Shown: positions 1-11,899, counted from the stretch's first letter. The stretch is 64,000 nucleotides of DNA from Forficula auricularia (GCA_024734495.1 JALMQS010000326.1:594439-658438), one strand, 5' to 3'. Numbers and translations are program-made. The notes: generated by a model not told the origin, from the sequence alone.

Positions 1-59
1 GCATTCATTGAAAGAGTAGAAGAAAATGACACAGCCATAAAGAGTTGTCAGTCTTCAAG
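1..59 (+). other. possible exon end entering from the left edge
   Basis: An open frame starts at base 1 and reads about 19 codons (AFIERVEENDTAIKSCQSS) to a plausible donor, CAAG|GTGACA, at 60. It is slightly more GC-rich than what follows. No family is recognised and the length is too short to be sure; it may be chance. Confidence 0.2.
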
Positions 60-201
60 GTGACACGCGTATGTGTACAGCACCACGTGCACCCGCTTAG
101 GTTTCCATCGTCTTTAGATCTTAGTTTCAGAGATATTTAGGGGAATATATTTATTAAATTCAAATTCAGTCGAGTAGATTGATTTTTTTTATGGTAAACC
201 T

Positions 202-369
202 CGAGGGGTGAACCGTGACCTAAAATCGTGTACACCTACTTCCACTTCCACTTTCATTTCCAAGTAGAAGACAATAGATGGCAATAGATTATCTAATGAA
301 TTCCAAAGAAATTCCAAATAATTCAAAAGACGGTGTACACCTAATTCCAATCGCGGTTCACCCCTCTGG
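202..369. mobile_element. MITE family A copy 1
   Basis: A short element with inverted termini (CGAGGGGTGAACCGTGAC at the left, the complement of CGCGGTTCACCCCTC at the right). The inner sequence, including a GTGTACACCTACTTCCACTT block, recurs at 16661-16817 and three times at 28831-29445. No protein. This copy has a one-base slip near its right end, and its target duplication is not clear. Confidence 0.7.
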
Positions 370-412
370 AAATATTTATTTTCACTAAATAAAGAATTTA
401 TTTTTATAGAAT

Positions 413-545
413 ACTAGCTGCGACGCCCGCCTTCGGCGGACCTCTTGCTGCCTAAGGGACTCCCGCCTCCCAGGACCCCACCCCAAATTTCATCTTTCTA
501 GGTCCAGCGGTGTGGGCTGTCCGTGAATGAATGATTGAAACGCCA
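413..545 (+). repeat. RTE-like LINE or derivative tail
   Basis: Starts ACTAGCTGCGACGCCCGCC and ends in a GTGAATGAATGA-type short repeat, a form common at insect RTE-like ends (inference). The first ~35 bases recur in reverse orientation at 24563-24604. An (AT)n microsatellite follows at about 558-585, and the remainder to 1048 is AT-rich with nothing recognisable. Confidence 0.4.
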
Positions 546-1056
546 CCTTCTCTTTTTATACATATATATATATATATATATATAATATATAAAGATAGTA
601 TATTTTTAAGAATTTTTTTTTCCTTTAAGAAGCGCATAAAAATTAACAACATCCTAACGAAATAAATGAATAAAAATTGGTTTGTTTTTAATTAATTGTT
701 ATCTAAACTAAACATGGAAATGATTGTAGCTAACCATATTGAAATTTAACACTACAACTTTTTGAGGAAAATTCAAACTAAAACATGAATTATACTACAA
801 GTGAAGTTGTTTGAAAATAAATTTAAAAAAATTAAATTTGCGACTTAATTAAGTACTCGTAAATACATATTTTCATCATTTTTATATAAGAATTTCTGTA
901 GGACATTTCAAGGGTTCCACAAGAGTTAAAATATTAACAAAACATAAATAGATAAGATTTGCTTAGTCTGCAAACTTTTAAAATCTTAAATAAGTTGATT
1001 TATAATAAAAAGAGGGTGATCGTTACAAGAAGAGGAGCACTCCAAGTTGTCTATAC

Positions 1057-1353
1057 CAGCGGTTCTCAAACTTTTTTTTCCGCATACCACTCAATATCTG
1101 ATGACCATGTCACGTAGCACTTTGTAGATGGTAAATATTTTTGACTAGAAAATATTCCTTCCAAAGATGTTTTTTACCCCTTTTGCTTTTACAAATAGTT
1201 TATAGTTAACAGAAAGACCTTTGGTTTGTTCTTCTAAATTTTTTTGCGAACTTACCCAAAACTAAATAATTTTTGAAATTGATATAATTACGAGTAACAC
1301 CTGGAAATGTTATACCACAGGTGGTACGCGTATTATAGTTTGATAAACCGCTG
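1057..1353. mobile_element. hAT-type MITE
   Basis: Ends are CAGCGGTTCTCAAAC at the left and its imperfect complement GTTTGATAAACCGCTG at the right, the classic hAT terminal form. Flanking 8-mers GTCTATAC and GTCTATCG match at six of eight positions, consistent with an aged 8-bp target duplication. The 297-bp length and lack of a long ORF make it non-autonomous. Confidence 0.7.
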
Positions 1354-2178
1354 GTCTATCGTCTATACAATAAAACTTGGTGTAATGAGAAATAATAGTA
1401 AACCTAAGATATCGAGTCTAATATATTATAGTTTTAATTATTTTCAAATTTATTTAATGTTTTTACAAAACTTGATTATTTAATTTATATTTAATATCTT
1501 GAAGCTGGCTTATAAGAATCGAATCTTAAAAGGTAATATGTAATGTTTGTCTCTATGTCAATATTTTTCAAGTTAGCTCATCTTAAATCTTTGTCGGGTG
1601 ACTGTACTCCCAGGAGCGAGGTAATGCTATCCAATACCAAAAACAAGTTTTTTTTTGTTTTTGTTTTTTTATCTGGCCATTCGACTTTTGGCAGTCCAAT
1701 ATAAAGTAGATGATGACAGTGACAGGTGGGACAGCTTTTCTCGCTCATATTCCAAGAGAAATGGACTGTAGTCAATCAATTTAATATATATTATACTACT
1801 CAATAATATTAATCAAAATATAAAATGTGTATCTAAAATAAATGAATAATTTTTGATATTTTTAAAAATATAACTTAATATATTTTTTTTTTATTTATTT
1901 GGTCTGGGCTAATATATATACCACTTGGCCAATTTAAGAAAAATAGATCGATAAAACATAGTGACTTTGAAAATGGTCCAAGTGCTAAACAACCTATTCT
2001 CAAGAACATTGAATTTTGTCGCAATGATCATATGAACGATGAATATCAATAGAATCCTTGAGTCGTTGTTCCTGTTTCTAAAAATCTTTATGCGAAGGAG
2101 GTACTCAAGGGTAATTTGTAAAAACACTTGATGCCTAAGATAAATTCAAATTAATTTCTCAAAAAATGCATATATATA
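1354..2178. other. AT-rich stretch, no gene recognised
   Basis: Short open frames at 1578-1775 and 1909-2127 on the minus strand show no recognisable domain. The plus strand around 1950-2050 can be read as about 30 codons of ordinary-looking protein and could be an old transposon fragment. Nothing firmer can be said. Confidence 0.4.
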
Positions 2179-3783
2179 AACTGCTGCGCAAAATTATCGC
2201 ATCACTATTAATTTTACTAATAAATATAATAAACTTGTATCGTCTTTCATATTAAATTGATAAAAAATAATAAAAAATGATAAATACTCATATTAATAAC
2301 AATATTTTCATCTTTTAATCAATAAAAAATATAAAAAACCCAAAAACTTGAAATTACTTACATTTGATGAAAATGAGGAAAATTTAAAAAATGAAATTTA
2401 ACTAATTTTATTAAATGTTTTGATTAAAAAACAGTTTAGCAATATCTTGTAACTCCTCCTCTTGCTCTTAATACCTCTTGGATTCTGTTCGGCATTGAGA
2501 GAATTAAATTTTGTATTTCTTCTTGGGAGATGTTCTCCCATTCCTCAATTGATGCCATTTCCAATTCTCCAAGTGTCCAATCAGGTTGACTTCGTGTTCT
2601 TAGGCGTCTCCCCATTATGTCCCACAAATGTTCAATAGGATTGAGGTCAGGACTTCTTGCAGGAAAGATATACCGACTTCTTTCAGGTATTCTTTTACTG
2701 CATGAGCAGTATGAGGACGAGCATTATCATGTAAAAACTGAAATCTTTCTCCAATTAAAGGAGCAAAGGGCATTACATATTGCTCTAGGATTTCTCTCAT
2801 GTACCTTTCAGCATTCAGAGAACCTCCAGTTACTCTATGAAGTTCCGTACGGGCATCGAAATTTATCGCACTCCATACCATAATGGAACCTCCTCCAAAA
2901 CTTACTCTTGGTGAGACGTTGCACTCTGAATATCTCTCTATTGGTCTTCTCCATACCCTTTCCCTTCCATCAGGTGAGTGTAGGACAAACCTGGATTCAT
3001 CTGAAAACAAAACTCGTCTCCAATCATTCAATGTCCAATTTGCATGTTGTTGAGCAAATCTCAGTCTCGAAATTCGATGAGCTCTGGTTAAAAGAGGACC
3101 TGTTGCTGGTTTTCTTGATTTAATTCCAACTTCATGAAGGCGTCTTCTTACTGTGGAACCAGAAATTTGGGTGTTTCGAACATTTTCCAACATGCCTCTC
3201 AACTGGCTGCTTGTGAAAAAGCGATTTCTTAAAGCAGCAAGTTTAATAAATCGGTCATCCATCTGATTTGTACTTCTTGGGCGGCCTTGTCCAGGTCTTC
3301 GGGTATTATTTCCAGTCTCTCTAAACCTTTGAAGAACTCTGGATACACTTGATTGATTAATCTGAAGGCGTCTTGCAATTTCACGTTGGCTCAACCCTTC
3401 TTCAAATAATGTTATGATCCTAACAGAATCATGTTCCGATAAATGGTAATTACGATTCATTTTTATTAGAGTTTTATTTTAGAACTCAATATGTGATTAT
3501 TTTATGAAAATTTGAAGTGATTGGTAATGCAAAGAAAAATGTTTGGGCTAGAGAAATTGTTTTTAAAACAATGATTAAAATAAACCTAAGAGAACCAATT
3601 CGTTTAAGAGATTTTATTTCAATAAAAGATAATATTTTATTTTAATAATTTTTATTATTTGAGTATTTTGTTATTATTTTGATGATTATGATATTTTATT
3701 TTGTTATACAAAGTTATTTAATTTGATAAATATTTGATATTTTAGTAAAATCAATGGTGATGCGATAATTTTGCGCAGCAGTT
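2179..3783 (-). mobile_element. Tc1-like DNA transposon, nearly complete
   Basis: A 1605-bp element bounded by TA on both sides (2177-2178 and 3784-3785). The terminal inverted repeats run about 40 bp, beginning AACTGCTGCGCAAAATTATC, with two mismatches visible in the first 40. It encodes one transposase on the minus strand. The near-identical ends and almost open frame suggest a fairly recent insertion. It is non-autonomous only because of the frameshift in its gene. Confidence 0.93.
2436..3460 (-). pseudogene. Tc1 family transposase, single frameshift
   Basis: A cut-and-paste transposase that would act on the flanking inverted repeats. Reading from 3460, 281 codons give an N-terminal helix-turn-helix (SQREIARRLQINQSSVSRVL, about residues 24-43), a GRPR AT-hook-like stretch near 59-62, the first catalytic Asp at 154 (FSDESRF) and the second at 245 (HDNARPH). 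The frame is lost just after VGISF. The motif SPDLNPIEHLWD with the third acidic residue resumes in the overlapping frame at 2436-2627 and runs to a proper stop. The distance from the second Asp to the Glu is about three residues short of the usual 34, so a deletion near 10 bp is the likely lesion. Start chosen: the ATG at 3460, just inside the left UTR. Confidence 0.9.
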
Positions 3784-4369
3784 TAGTATTATAAATACTT
3801 AGAATTTAAACAAAAGAAGAAATTCAAAAATTTTTAGGGATTAATCATTTAATAATTAGTAATAATAATTTATTCATATTTTTGGATCAAAAAAATAAGC
3901 TTCGAAAATATTGTTTATTTTCCGTTTTAACAAGTGATATATGTAAATTGATAAAAAACGTTTTAATTATTTGGAGAAAATCACTCGAATTATTAGTGCA
4001 AGTGAAAGCGAAAAGTTCTGTAGAGTAATTCTGGAATAATAAATGTCGGGTGGGTCAGGAAGGCGAGGTCTCCATTCTGTTTCCGCTACGCAAATAAAAT
4101 ATAATGATTATGTGATCATCAGAATCAATGGAATTTATGAATCAATTTTAGAAAATGCAATATTATATACTTATTCAAAATCTATATTATATGTTCAAAA
4201 TACTGAGACCTGGTGTTTTATTAGCCTTTAATAAAGGAATTAAATCTCTTAAGTGAAAAAGAGATAATAGAACGTTAGTTGAAGGTCATGTAAAATAATA
4301 ATTTCTTGAAAATTTGAATAATTCAAAGTAACCTTATACTCCAACACAAGTTATCTCGTCTTCCTTATT
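3784..4369. other. AT-rich stretch with a small ORF
   Basis: A 62-codon plus-strand frame at 4043-4231 starts MSGGSGRRGLHSVSATQ in a locally less AT-rich patch and then turns into ordinary AT-rich translation. No clean donor follows the patch. It could be a first exon or chance. Confidence 0.2.
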
Positions 4370-4925
4370 TTCACACTCTACAAGGCCCAAATTAGCCCCT
4401 GTCTCAAAAAAGGATCACGTATGTGGAGAGAGACCTCCAAGCATTCTATTGCCACTCTTAAAGTAATTCAGAAACGAGCTATTAGACTAATAGACAATCC
4501 GATCCTTCCGCCTTCTTCGCTGGCCCATCGAAGAATCGTTTTCGCGCTTGCCCTATTTTATAGATACTATCACGGCATGTGCTTTGATGATTTGAAGTCA
4601 ATAATTCTTCCCAAAGCCTGTTTTGCGTGTATTACGCGATTCGCCGACTCCCAGCATCCCTTTGCGGTTAAATTAAAGAAGTGCCGGATCACTTCATTCG
4701 GTAATACGTTTGTTCCCGTGACTTCAAGTAAAACTCTCTACCGGTCTCGGTCTTTCCCGGCCCTTATATCCTTCAAATCTTCAAGATCCGGATGTACAGA
4801 CACCTACGATTTCATCCGTACTCTTGATCAATATCTCCTTTTCTTAGGTAATGCAAAGGTCTTCCGAAATCTATAGGGCTGGATCTTCTTGCATTCTATC
4901 GCATTAAATAAATAAATAAAATAAA
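4370..4925 (+). mobile_element. LINE family B fragment (reverse transcriptase C-terminus)
   Basis: The frame at 4421-4876 (MWRETSKHSIATLKVIQKRAIRL...) aligns by eye with the post-reverse-transcriptase region of the LINE at 62.6 kb (LWRGASKHSLATLDAIQKRAI...). It ends with the family B 3' tail, GTAATGCAAAGGTCTTCCGA, then CTTCTTGCATTC and an (AAAT)n-type end. It is 5' truncated and diverged, with GC-rich third positions unlike the surroundings, as in other copies of the family. Confidence 0.85.
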
Positions 4926-5112
4926 CGCAAAAATAAAATAAAAATCGAGTCATTTTTGAGAAAATGGCAAAAAGCTAATCACGCTGAAAATAAAGGCTTG
5001 AAAATCAAAATTATGAAAGTTGGGTCTTAGTAAATTTTTTTTTTTAGTAACTATAGTTCTCTAATTTTCTTAAATTACTTTTATTGTTATAAATTATTAT
5101 AATTTTTTTTTT

Positions 5113-5336
5113 AATAGTGTAAACTTAACACGGTGAAGCTGGTTGAAGAATTGGTTGATATGTTTCAATTACTAATTGAAAAGGATTGTGTTCTGTTTTG
5201 ATGATCGAACAGGTTAACCTTGAATTTATGCACATTGCCATCTTAAAAAACACACCCACAACCATCATCTTTGAATACATGGACCACGTGGGAGAGAAAA
5301 AGAACTTTAAGAGCATCAATCAGTTTATTTAGAATG
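5113..5336 (+). other. degenerate coding-like segment
   Basis: The plus strand reads KLVEELVDMFQLLIEKDCVLF, stops, and in another frame continues from an ATG at 5200 for 43 codons (IEQVNLEFMHIAILKNT...). The amino-acid make-up is protein-like and the base composition differs from the flanks, but the frame is broken and no family is recognised. It may be an old retrocopy or part of an unidentified gene. The antisense 64-codon frame over the same bases is less protein-like. Confidence 0.25.
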
Positions 5337-6084
5337 CTCAGGGACATCTTCAAAGAGTTATTATTTCAATAAACCTAAAATATAGATTTTAATAAAAAAG
5401 AAAAAAAAATCAATTATTGTTATAAGAATTACTTTTGAAGTATTAAAAAGACCCTACTTTCGTTTTGAACAAATATATGGTAGCTAACCCATTACTTATT
5501 TTTAACTTTTATTTATAAAATAAAACTAGTAATTCTTAAAAGACTGGATAAAGCAATAATCACTTTTAATTTATTTAAAAAAGTTCCTTATTAATTAATT
5601 TACAAAGGACCCGTTAATTAATTATTTAATTTTGTATGTATTTGAGATTCTTGGTGGTTTTACAATCTCGTTGTTGAAATAAAAAGGGGAAAAAATTATA
5701 TGATTTTAAGTTTTTTCGGGTTAGCCATATTTAATTAAAATTGTTGTATACGAATCAACTACAAGTATGTATATATAAAACCTTCCGACAACAACCCATA
5801 CATTCTTATACTAATAGAAAATCTAATAATTGCCAGCCTAACAATTATACTATTTGCATCTGTACTTTCTTCGAGTGCAATGTTTATTACGCCACTAAAT
5901 AAAATAAACTGCAACGGATCGTTGCTAAACTTTATCCAAATTCATTTGAAATATTAATGTTTTGTGGCTTGGTGTGTACTGGATATATTAATTATTTATC
6001 CTTTAACAATAAAAAAATAATATGTTTATTCCTTTATTATTAATCAGATATCACTTGCAATTTGCAGTTCATGTTGATTTTAAT
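5337..6084. other. AT-rich stretch, nothing recognised
   Basis: Homopolymer-rich AT sequence without a long frame, clear repeat or RNA signature. Confidence 0.5.
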
Positions 6085-7132
6085 TCTAAAATAATGATCG
6101 ATTCTCATTTAATAGTCGAGGAATAACCATTCTACATTAGATTTTTGACATTTCGGTTATTATTAGTAACCATTGCTGAAGACATGGAGGAATCGACTTA
6201 AAATCAAAAATAGCCATCGATTCTCATCTAATACTCGAGGAATAATAATTTTACGCTTCGATTATTATTGGTAACCATTGCTGAAGACATGGAGGAAACG
6301 GCTTAAAATCAAAAATAACGATCAATTCTTATCTAATACTAGAGGAATAACCTTAGTGCATTCCATTTTTGATGTTTTGACTATTAATGGCAATCTCTAC
6401 TGAAAACGTGGAAGAATCGACTTAAAATCAAATATAACGATCAATTCTTATCTAATACTAGAGGAATAACCTTAGTGCATTCCATTTTTGATGTTTTGAC
6501 TATTAATGGCAACCTCTACTGAAAACGTGGAAGAATCGACTTAAAATCAAAAAGACTAAATTCTTTTATGGCAAACAGCTCATGGTCAAAAATCCAATAT
6601 AGAATGGTTATTCCTCAAGTACTAGATGAGAATCAATCGTTATTTTTGATTTTATGTCGATTCCTCTGTCTTCAGCAATGGTTACCAATAAAAACCGAAA
6701 CGTCAAAAATTCAATATAGAATAGTTATTCCTCAAGTACTAGATGAGAATCAATAGATGTTTTTGATTTTAAATCGATTCCTCTATGTCTTCAGCAATGG
6801 TTACCAATAAAAACCTAAAAGTCAAAATTCCAATATAGAATGGTTATTCCTCAAGTACTAGAATCAATATTTTTGATTTTAAGTCGATTCCTCTATGTCT
6901 TCAGCAATGGTTACCAATAAAAACCGAAACGTCAAAAATCCAATATAGAATGGTTATTCCTCAAGTACTAGATGAGAATCAATTGCTATTTTTGATTTTA
7001 AGTCGATTCCTCTATGTCTTCAGCAATGGTTACCAATAAAACCCGAAACGTCAAAAATCCAATATAGAATGGTTATTCCTCAAGTACTAGATGAGAATCA
7101 ATCGCTATTTTTGGTTTTAGGTCGATTCCTCT
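6085..7132. repeat. satellite block in two opposing arrays
   Basis: A roughly 110-125 bp monomer (containing GATTCTCATCTAATACTCGAGG and GGTAACCATTGCTGAAGACATGG) is repeated about four times on the plus strand from 6085 to 6556, then about five times in reverse orientation from 6575 to 7132. The monomers differ by substitutions and small deletions. The reversed half is more uniform than the forward half. The junction is a short non-repeat piece around 6557-6580. Confidence 0.85.
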
Positions 7133-7369
7133 ATAAAGGTAAAGGATAAGAAAAGAATGCGGTTGCTATGGTTACTTATAAACTTTCCTCCCAAATTTTT
7201 AGCATTTCACAGAGAAAAGCCTATCCACTCTTACTTAGTTAGGTTAAATCAGTCTTATATTACCATAAACAGATCAAATGAATAAATTTTAAAGAATTCA
7301 AAAATCTTGCTTTAGACTAAAGTACTTTAAAATTTAATTTTACTAAAAACTTTATTTAAACTTTTTTGT

Positions 7370-7900
7370 CGGCCCCAAGGTACTTAATTAGGATATTAAA
7401 TTTCATCAAAATTGGTTAAGTCATTTTAAAGATATTTAGAAAAAACTAAAAAAGTACTGAAATAAATAATGTTGTATAATACTAATGTTTGTGGGCCGAT
7501 ATGTACCAAAAACTAATCAGCGCTAAATTTTGTTAAAATAATGGTAGGTTTTCAATTTCATTTCAATCTCATGCTGAACCGTTCTGGTTGACAATGCATT
7601 TCTTTAATTATCTCAACTATTTATTTGCGAAGTTATTAGATAATAAATGTAATGTAAACGGTTTTCGGTTGTTACTGAAGCTAAGGACTGCAACAAAGCT
7701 GCCAGATATAGCATAATTGTGGCTGGTAACAAAGCTCCTTGAAAACATTATATAACATTTGTTGTGGTCCTCGAGGTACTTAATTAGAATATTAAATTTC
7801 ATCAAAATTGGTTAAGTCATATTTAGAAAAAAAAATAAAAAAGTACTGAAATAAAGTACTAATGTTTGTGGGTCGATATGTACCAAAAACTAATCAGAAG
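7370..7900. repeat. direct duplication flanking a spacer
   Basis: A segment with GGTACTTAATTAGGATATTAAA...GGTTAAGTCAT...GTTTGTGGGCCGATATGTACC at 7376-7530 recurs at 7769-7900 with one internal deletion. Part of it (GTGGGCGGATATTTAACAAA) also occurs at about 10720-10770. The spacer between the two copies has no recognised function. Confidence 0.65.
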
Positions 7901-7924
7901 AAATTCACAACTTAGTCAACTTTA

Positions 7925-8395
7925 ATGGGGCAAGAAACAATCTTTTCTAATTTCTAGGCGCGTAGATAGGAAACTTCCTGACAACCTCCAAGTGTTCTCT
8001 TCTCACATTGGATGCAATTCAGAGACGAGATATCAGACTAATAGGAGATTCAGCGGTCTCGACTAGAGTTGACAACCGTTCCGCGGAGCCAAAAGTGCTT
8101 GGGGGACGCTAATTGTCCGTTTTACTCGTATGAGATAGCGAAAATTTAATTTGGTACTTGCAATTCGATCATTAAATAAAGATTTATGAATATATACCAA
8201 AACAAGTGTGCTTTATTTTACTAACTCTATTAATAAACTTTCAACTGTTTCACTGTTTCTACAAATTTCATGCCTTCCTGTACTTAAAGCAAAATCTTGC
8301 TGGGTCCCTCCTTTGAATTGTCAATTTCCCGCAAATCTGAGCTCAAACATTGGTAACTATACTCTCGACTCCCTGGCCCAAAGTAGAACTGTCTC
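7925..8395 (+). mobile_element. LINE family A debris
   Basis: Bases 7925-8063 carry the equivalents of the LINE words LISRRVDR and TLDAIQRRD(I)RLIGDS with the intervening sequence deleted. Bases 8345-8395 match the later word LDSLAHRR. Between them is non-LINE sequence. Only fragments remain and none could be translated into a working enzyme. Confidence 0.6.
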
Positions 8396-8401
8396 TTTTT
8401 T

Positions 8402-9053
8402 ACTTTACCATACAGGGTATGGTCAAGTATTGTAATGGTGCATGAAAAAAGTGGTTTTTTGCTTCGTTTTTTTTTTCGAAATATCTAAAAAACGGATGAA
8501 ATTATTTTGAGTAAAAAAAATTGGGCGAAACCATGGCATTTCGGTCTACAAAAAAGCCCTTATAAGTGAACAACGAAAAAATTATATTTTTCGAGATAAT
8601 AACTTTTTTGTCAAAATGTCTGTTAGTACGTAAATGCGTGCGTGGGTTACCAAATGTTTGTGGACGCACTAGCTCAAAAACTAGTGGGAATATCAAAACG
8701 AAATTTCACATGTAGTTTTGGTGCATAGAGATTAAGAGATGATTGGATTTTGGTTGAAATTGAACCCAAAATTAAGGGGGGGGGGGGGGGAAAAAAATTA
8801 AAATTATAAAATTTTCAAACTAAAAAACGAAAAAAAATGAAATATACTATAAAATGAACTTATAATATATAAATGTATACAAAATCTAGTTGAGTTTGGA
8901 CCAAGGGCCAAGATTTTCATTTTTTTGGGGGGGGGGGGGTGACTCCCCCCCCCCCCCCCTCCTCCCCTTAAATGATTATAAATGATATTATGAAACATTA
9001 AATATAAGAGAGGAGCAAAGTGTATGTTAAAGTCATGTGGATGGGCACATCAG
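8402..9053 (+). mobile_element. interspersed repeat P, copy 1
   Basis: One of three long copies of an element with complementary ends ACTTTACCATAC and GTATG(G/T)TAAAGT. It carries a conserved internal stretch (CGAGATAATAACTTTTTTGTCA, AAATGTCTGTTAGT, GACGCACTAGCTC) and ends TGGATGGGCACATCAG. The right part contains long G and C runs at about 8777-8790 and 8928-8960. No protein is encoded. It is probably a non-autonomous DNA element. Confidence 0.7.
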
Positions 9054-9114
9054 TTTATTTTATAGCTAAACTACCATGGCGCTTGTTTTGATAAGATAAA
9101 ATTAATAATCTCCT

Positions 9115-9420
9115 AAAGCCGGATTTGCGTAAAATAAATTATTTTCAAACATTCAAAAACCCTTCACTATTCAATTAGACCAAACAAATTTATTCGCCAA
9201 TTCGTTTATCCCTATGACTTCTGGAACTCGCTTCCTCCATCCGACTTCCCGGCGACATATAACCTTCAGTGTTTTAAGAATCATATTCACAGATTCCTTT
9301 AACTCAGATCCAATTCCTGAAATTTCTTCTTTTTTTCACGATACCAGAATCTATTCCAGACTATAGATGTACCTTTTTGATGCAACTTTTTGTATTAATA
9401 TCATGGTATAAAAAAAAATT
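9115..9420 (+). mobile_element. LINE family C 3' end
   Basis: Degenerate words equivalent to FIPMTSRDWNSLPATFPATYNLQ(V)F are followed by a CACGATACCAGAATCTA...CCTTTTTGATGCAAC tail and poly(A). The same tail type occurs at 22857-22910 and 47758-47815. Truncated at its 5' end. Confidence 0.65.
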
Positions 9421-9775
9421 GATATTTATTTCGGATCAGACCACCGATGGTTAAATTAGAAAATGAGTTAAAATTCTACTTTTTTCATGATGTTTTTAAT
9501 TCTAAAACATGAAGTGAAAGTTCATTTATGACTACTACGTCGATTTTTATAGTAGACTGAATTTGACTGGAAAGCTAAACCTATTATTACTTGAAAACAA
9601 ATCACAGTTAGAAACGACGCAAACAAAATAGAAAATTAAAAAAAATGTATAATGATTTCACCATAGAGAATTGATAGAAGGCTGCCGAATGATAATAAAA
9701 AATAAAATTCTGAATAATATAAATAGAATGTTTATTTTTTGCACTATAAAAAGAAGCATCTGTCCGCCCGCAAAT

Positions 9776-10140
9776 GTCCGCCCCCGTGGTGTAATGGTCA
9801 GAGTAACTGACTGGCAACCCGGAGGTCTCGGGTTCGATTCCCGGCTATACCCAGACATTTTTCCTGTAAGTATAGGGTCTGGTAATAAAAATTAAGTGGG
9901 AGATAAATGTAACCGAATTTTTCGCGCGGAGAATTTACCACTGCTCGAAGCCCCTAAAACCTTAGTAAATTGGATATTAAATTGTATCTAAGTTTCTGAG
10001 ATTGGCTCGTGATCCCGGCTTCTTTTCCTTCTACTCTGTTCTTTTCACGATGGAGGGGCCAGCCCATACAGGCCTTTAGGGGATCCACCTTCTGGTGTAT
10101 CTCCTTCTCACATCAATATCATTAAAAAAAAAAAAAAAAA
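9776..10140 (+). mobile_element. tRNA-derived SINE family A, copy 1
   Basis: The head has an A-box-like TGGTGTAATGG and a perfect B box GGTTCGATTCC (about 9829-9842), the internal RNA polymerase III promoter of a tRNA gene. A tRNA-unrelated body follows. The 3' part (TTTTCACGATGGAGGGGCC...CTCCTTCTCA...poly(A)) matches the 3' end of LINE family A at 63875-63952, so this SINE is probably copied by that LINE. A second copy is at 56819-57176 on the minus strand. Confidence 0.9.
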
Positions 10141-10996
10141 GCAAGTAATTAAGTACATTGTATAAAAAAATGAATTTTAATGTACAATTACACAATCAAA
10201 ATTAAAAAATATTGCAATACCCCTCATTAAGCAAAGCTTGTGTGGAGGGTGTATTCGAATTTTATTTTTCATTATCTTTGGGCCTGCCTTCCATCAATTC
10301 TCCATTGAAATTCTACCAGTGCTTCTCTCCAAAAAGCAAATATTTCTAATATATTTCAAATTTCACCATAGGTAACCTAACCCGAAAGAAATCTCCTGTT
10401 CATTAACATGACCTCAACATCATTGCAAATCTTTGGCAGAGCCACCAAAACCTTATTATAATAAGCTGACTCGCACACAATAGGCTGGCACGCACACCAC
10501 ACGAATTTTACATATTACGCTTTTAAAAGAAACCAACATTAAAAGTAAATAATTAAAGATGATATTAAAATTTAATAAAAAATTTAGTAAAATAATTTCT
10601 CTAAAATAAATACGATTTGATTAAAATTTATACACACATCAAATTTATACACACAGAAAAGAAAGCCGAGTAATTTCTGATAAATAAATCCTTGGTTATA
10701 TAGTACCTTCTAATTTTTGTGGGCGGATATTTAACAAAAACTAATCAGCTCTTAATTTTGTTAAAATAATATTAAGTTCTTATTTAAAGCTACGGATAAA
10801 GTAAAAAAATTTGGAGCTATTTTCAAAGACATAAAAGCTAAAAATGACTTTTTCTTTCTGGAAATCTTATACCAAAATTAAGCTTTTCCATGGAATCTAC
10901 AGTTTTAAGTTATCTCTTCCATGTATAGACAAAACGATTCCATTGGATTTCTGGAATTAAATTTTGAGTAAAAACTCGAATTTAGACTTTCAAAGT
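10141..10996. other. AT-rich stretch, no gene recognised
   Basis: A less AT-rich portion at 10220-10510 shows no convincing frame or splice pair. About 10720-10770 matches the repeat described at 7370-7900. Nothing else stands out. Confidence 0.4.
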
Positions 10997-11325
10997 TACC
11001 GTATATTTCTGCAGATAAAACGATAGTTGAATAATTAAAAAAGGCCTCAAAAATCGGGGGGTCGTCTTTAGGACAGATACAAAAAAAATTAGAATGGCAG
11101 TGTTGCCAGAAAATAAAATTTGTTCATTCGAAAAATTACGAATATAACATAATTCGGTATACAGTGTATTATATGGGATCCAGATTCCAGATGATGATTG
11201 CTGATCTAAACTAGATTCAAAAGCCGTTGATAGTTTGGGAGTCGTCTTATAGGACAGATATATGCTAAAACTATAAAACTTTGAAGAAAATTTATACATC
11301 GTCTTATCTGCGAAAATATACGGTA
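10997..11325. mobile_element. MITE with ISL2EU-like ends
   Basis: Inverted ends TACCGTATATTTCTGCAGAT (left) and the complement TACCGTATATTTTCGCAGAT (right), about 28 bp each. Internal GTCGTCTTATAGGACAGATA-type repeats sit next to both ends. The ACCGTATWTT start resembles ISL2EU-type transposons (from memory). 329 bp, no transposase. Confidence 0.7.
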
Positions 11326-11899
11326 TCGTGTACTTATTTTTAAGAAAGGCGACTTTAAAAGATTTCAAAAAGTGTCGTTTGGATAATGTATCGCAATATT
11401 TTCTTTAATTTTGAGTACGCCAAGATAAACAATTTTAAGGTATAATTGAAAATTTGAACATTCAAAAAAATTGAGAATTCATAAGGAATGATATAAGTGT
11501 CAAAATAATTATTTTGTATCGAAGGTCGAAAGAAAAAGACCTTCGTTTTATGTTACTAGATTTTACAAGTGAATTTTGAATTTTAATATTATCATGTTAT
11601 GAATTTATATTGCGTATTGAGGAAGACTATATCTAAATATGCACGTTTCTGGTGATAGTCAGAATATGTGATGAGTTGAATTCGTTGTTTTATTTAAAGT
11701 ACCTGGGGAACTGAGAGTTGGTAATTTGTTGCTTTAGTTTAATGCGATACATTAATGTTATTTTTAATTTTAAATATACGTAAAAAGGTCGATTTTTATT
11801 TGAAGCCAGAATCAAATACAAATGAAATAAAATTGACTTAATTAATTTATTTATTCTTGCCAACGTTTTGACACGCTCCAGTCATTATCAAGGCGTCGC

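Noticed and set aside
9776..9850. Functional tRNA gene
   Set aside because: The A and B boxes are present but the anticodon arm pairs poorly and the sequence continues into a SINE body and LINE-like tail, with a second copy at 57 kb.
10982..11368. 128-codon minus-strand ORF
   Set aside because: It spans a MITE end to end, including both inverted termini, so it is not an independent gene.
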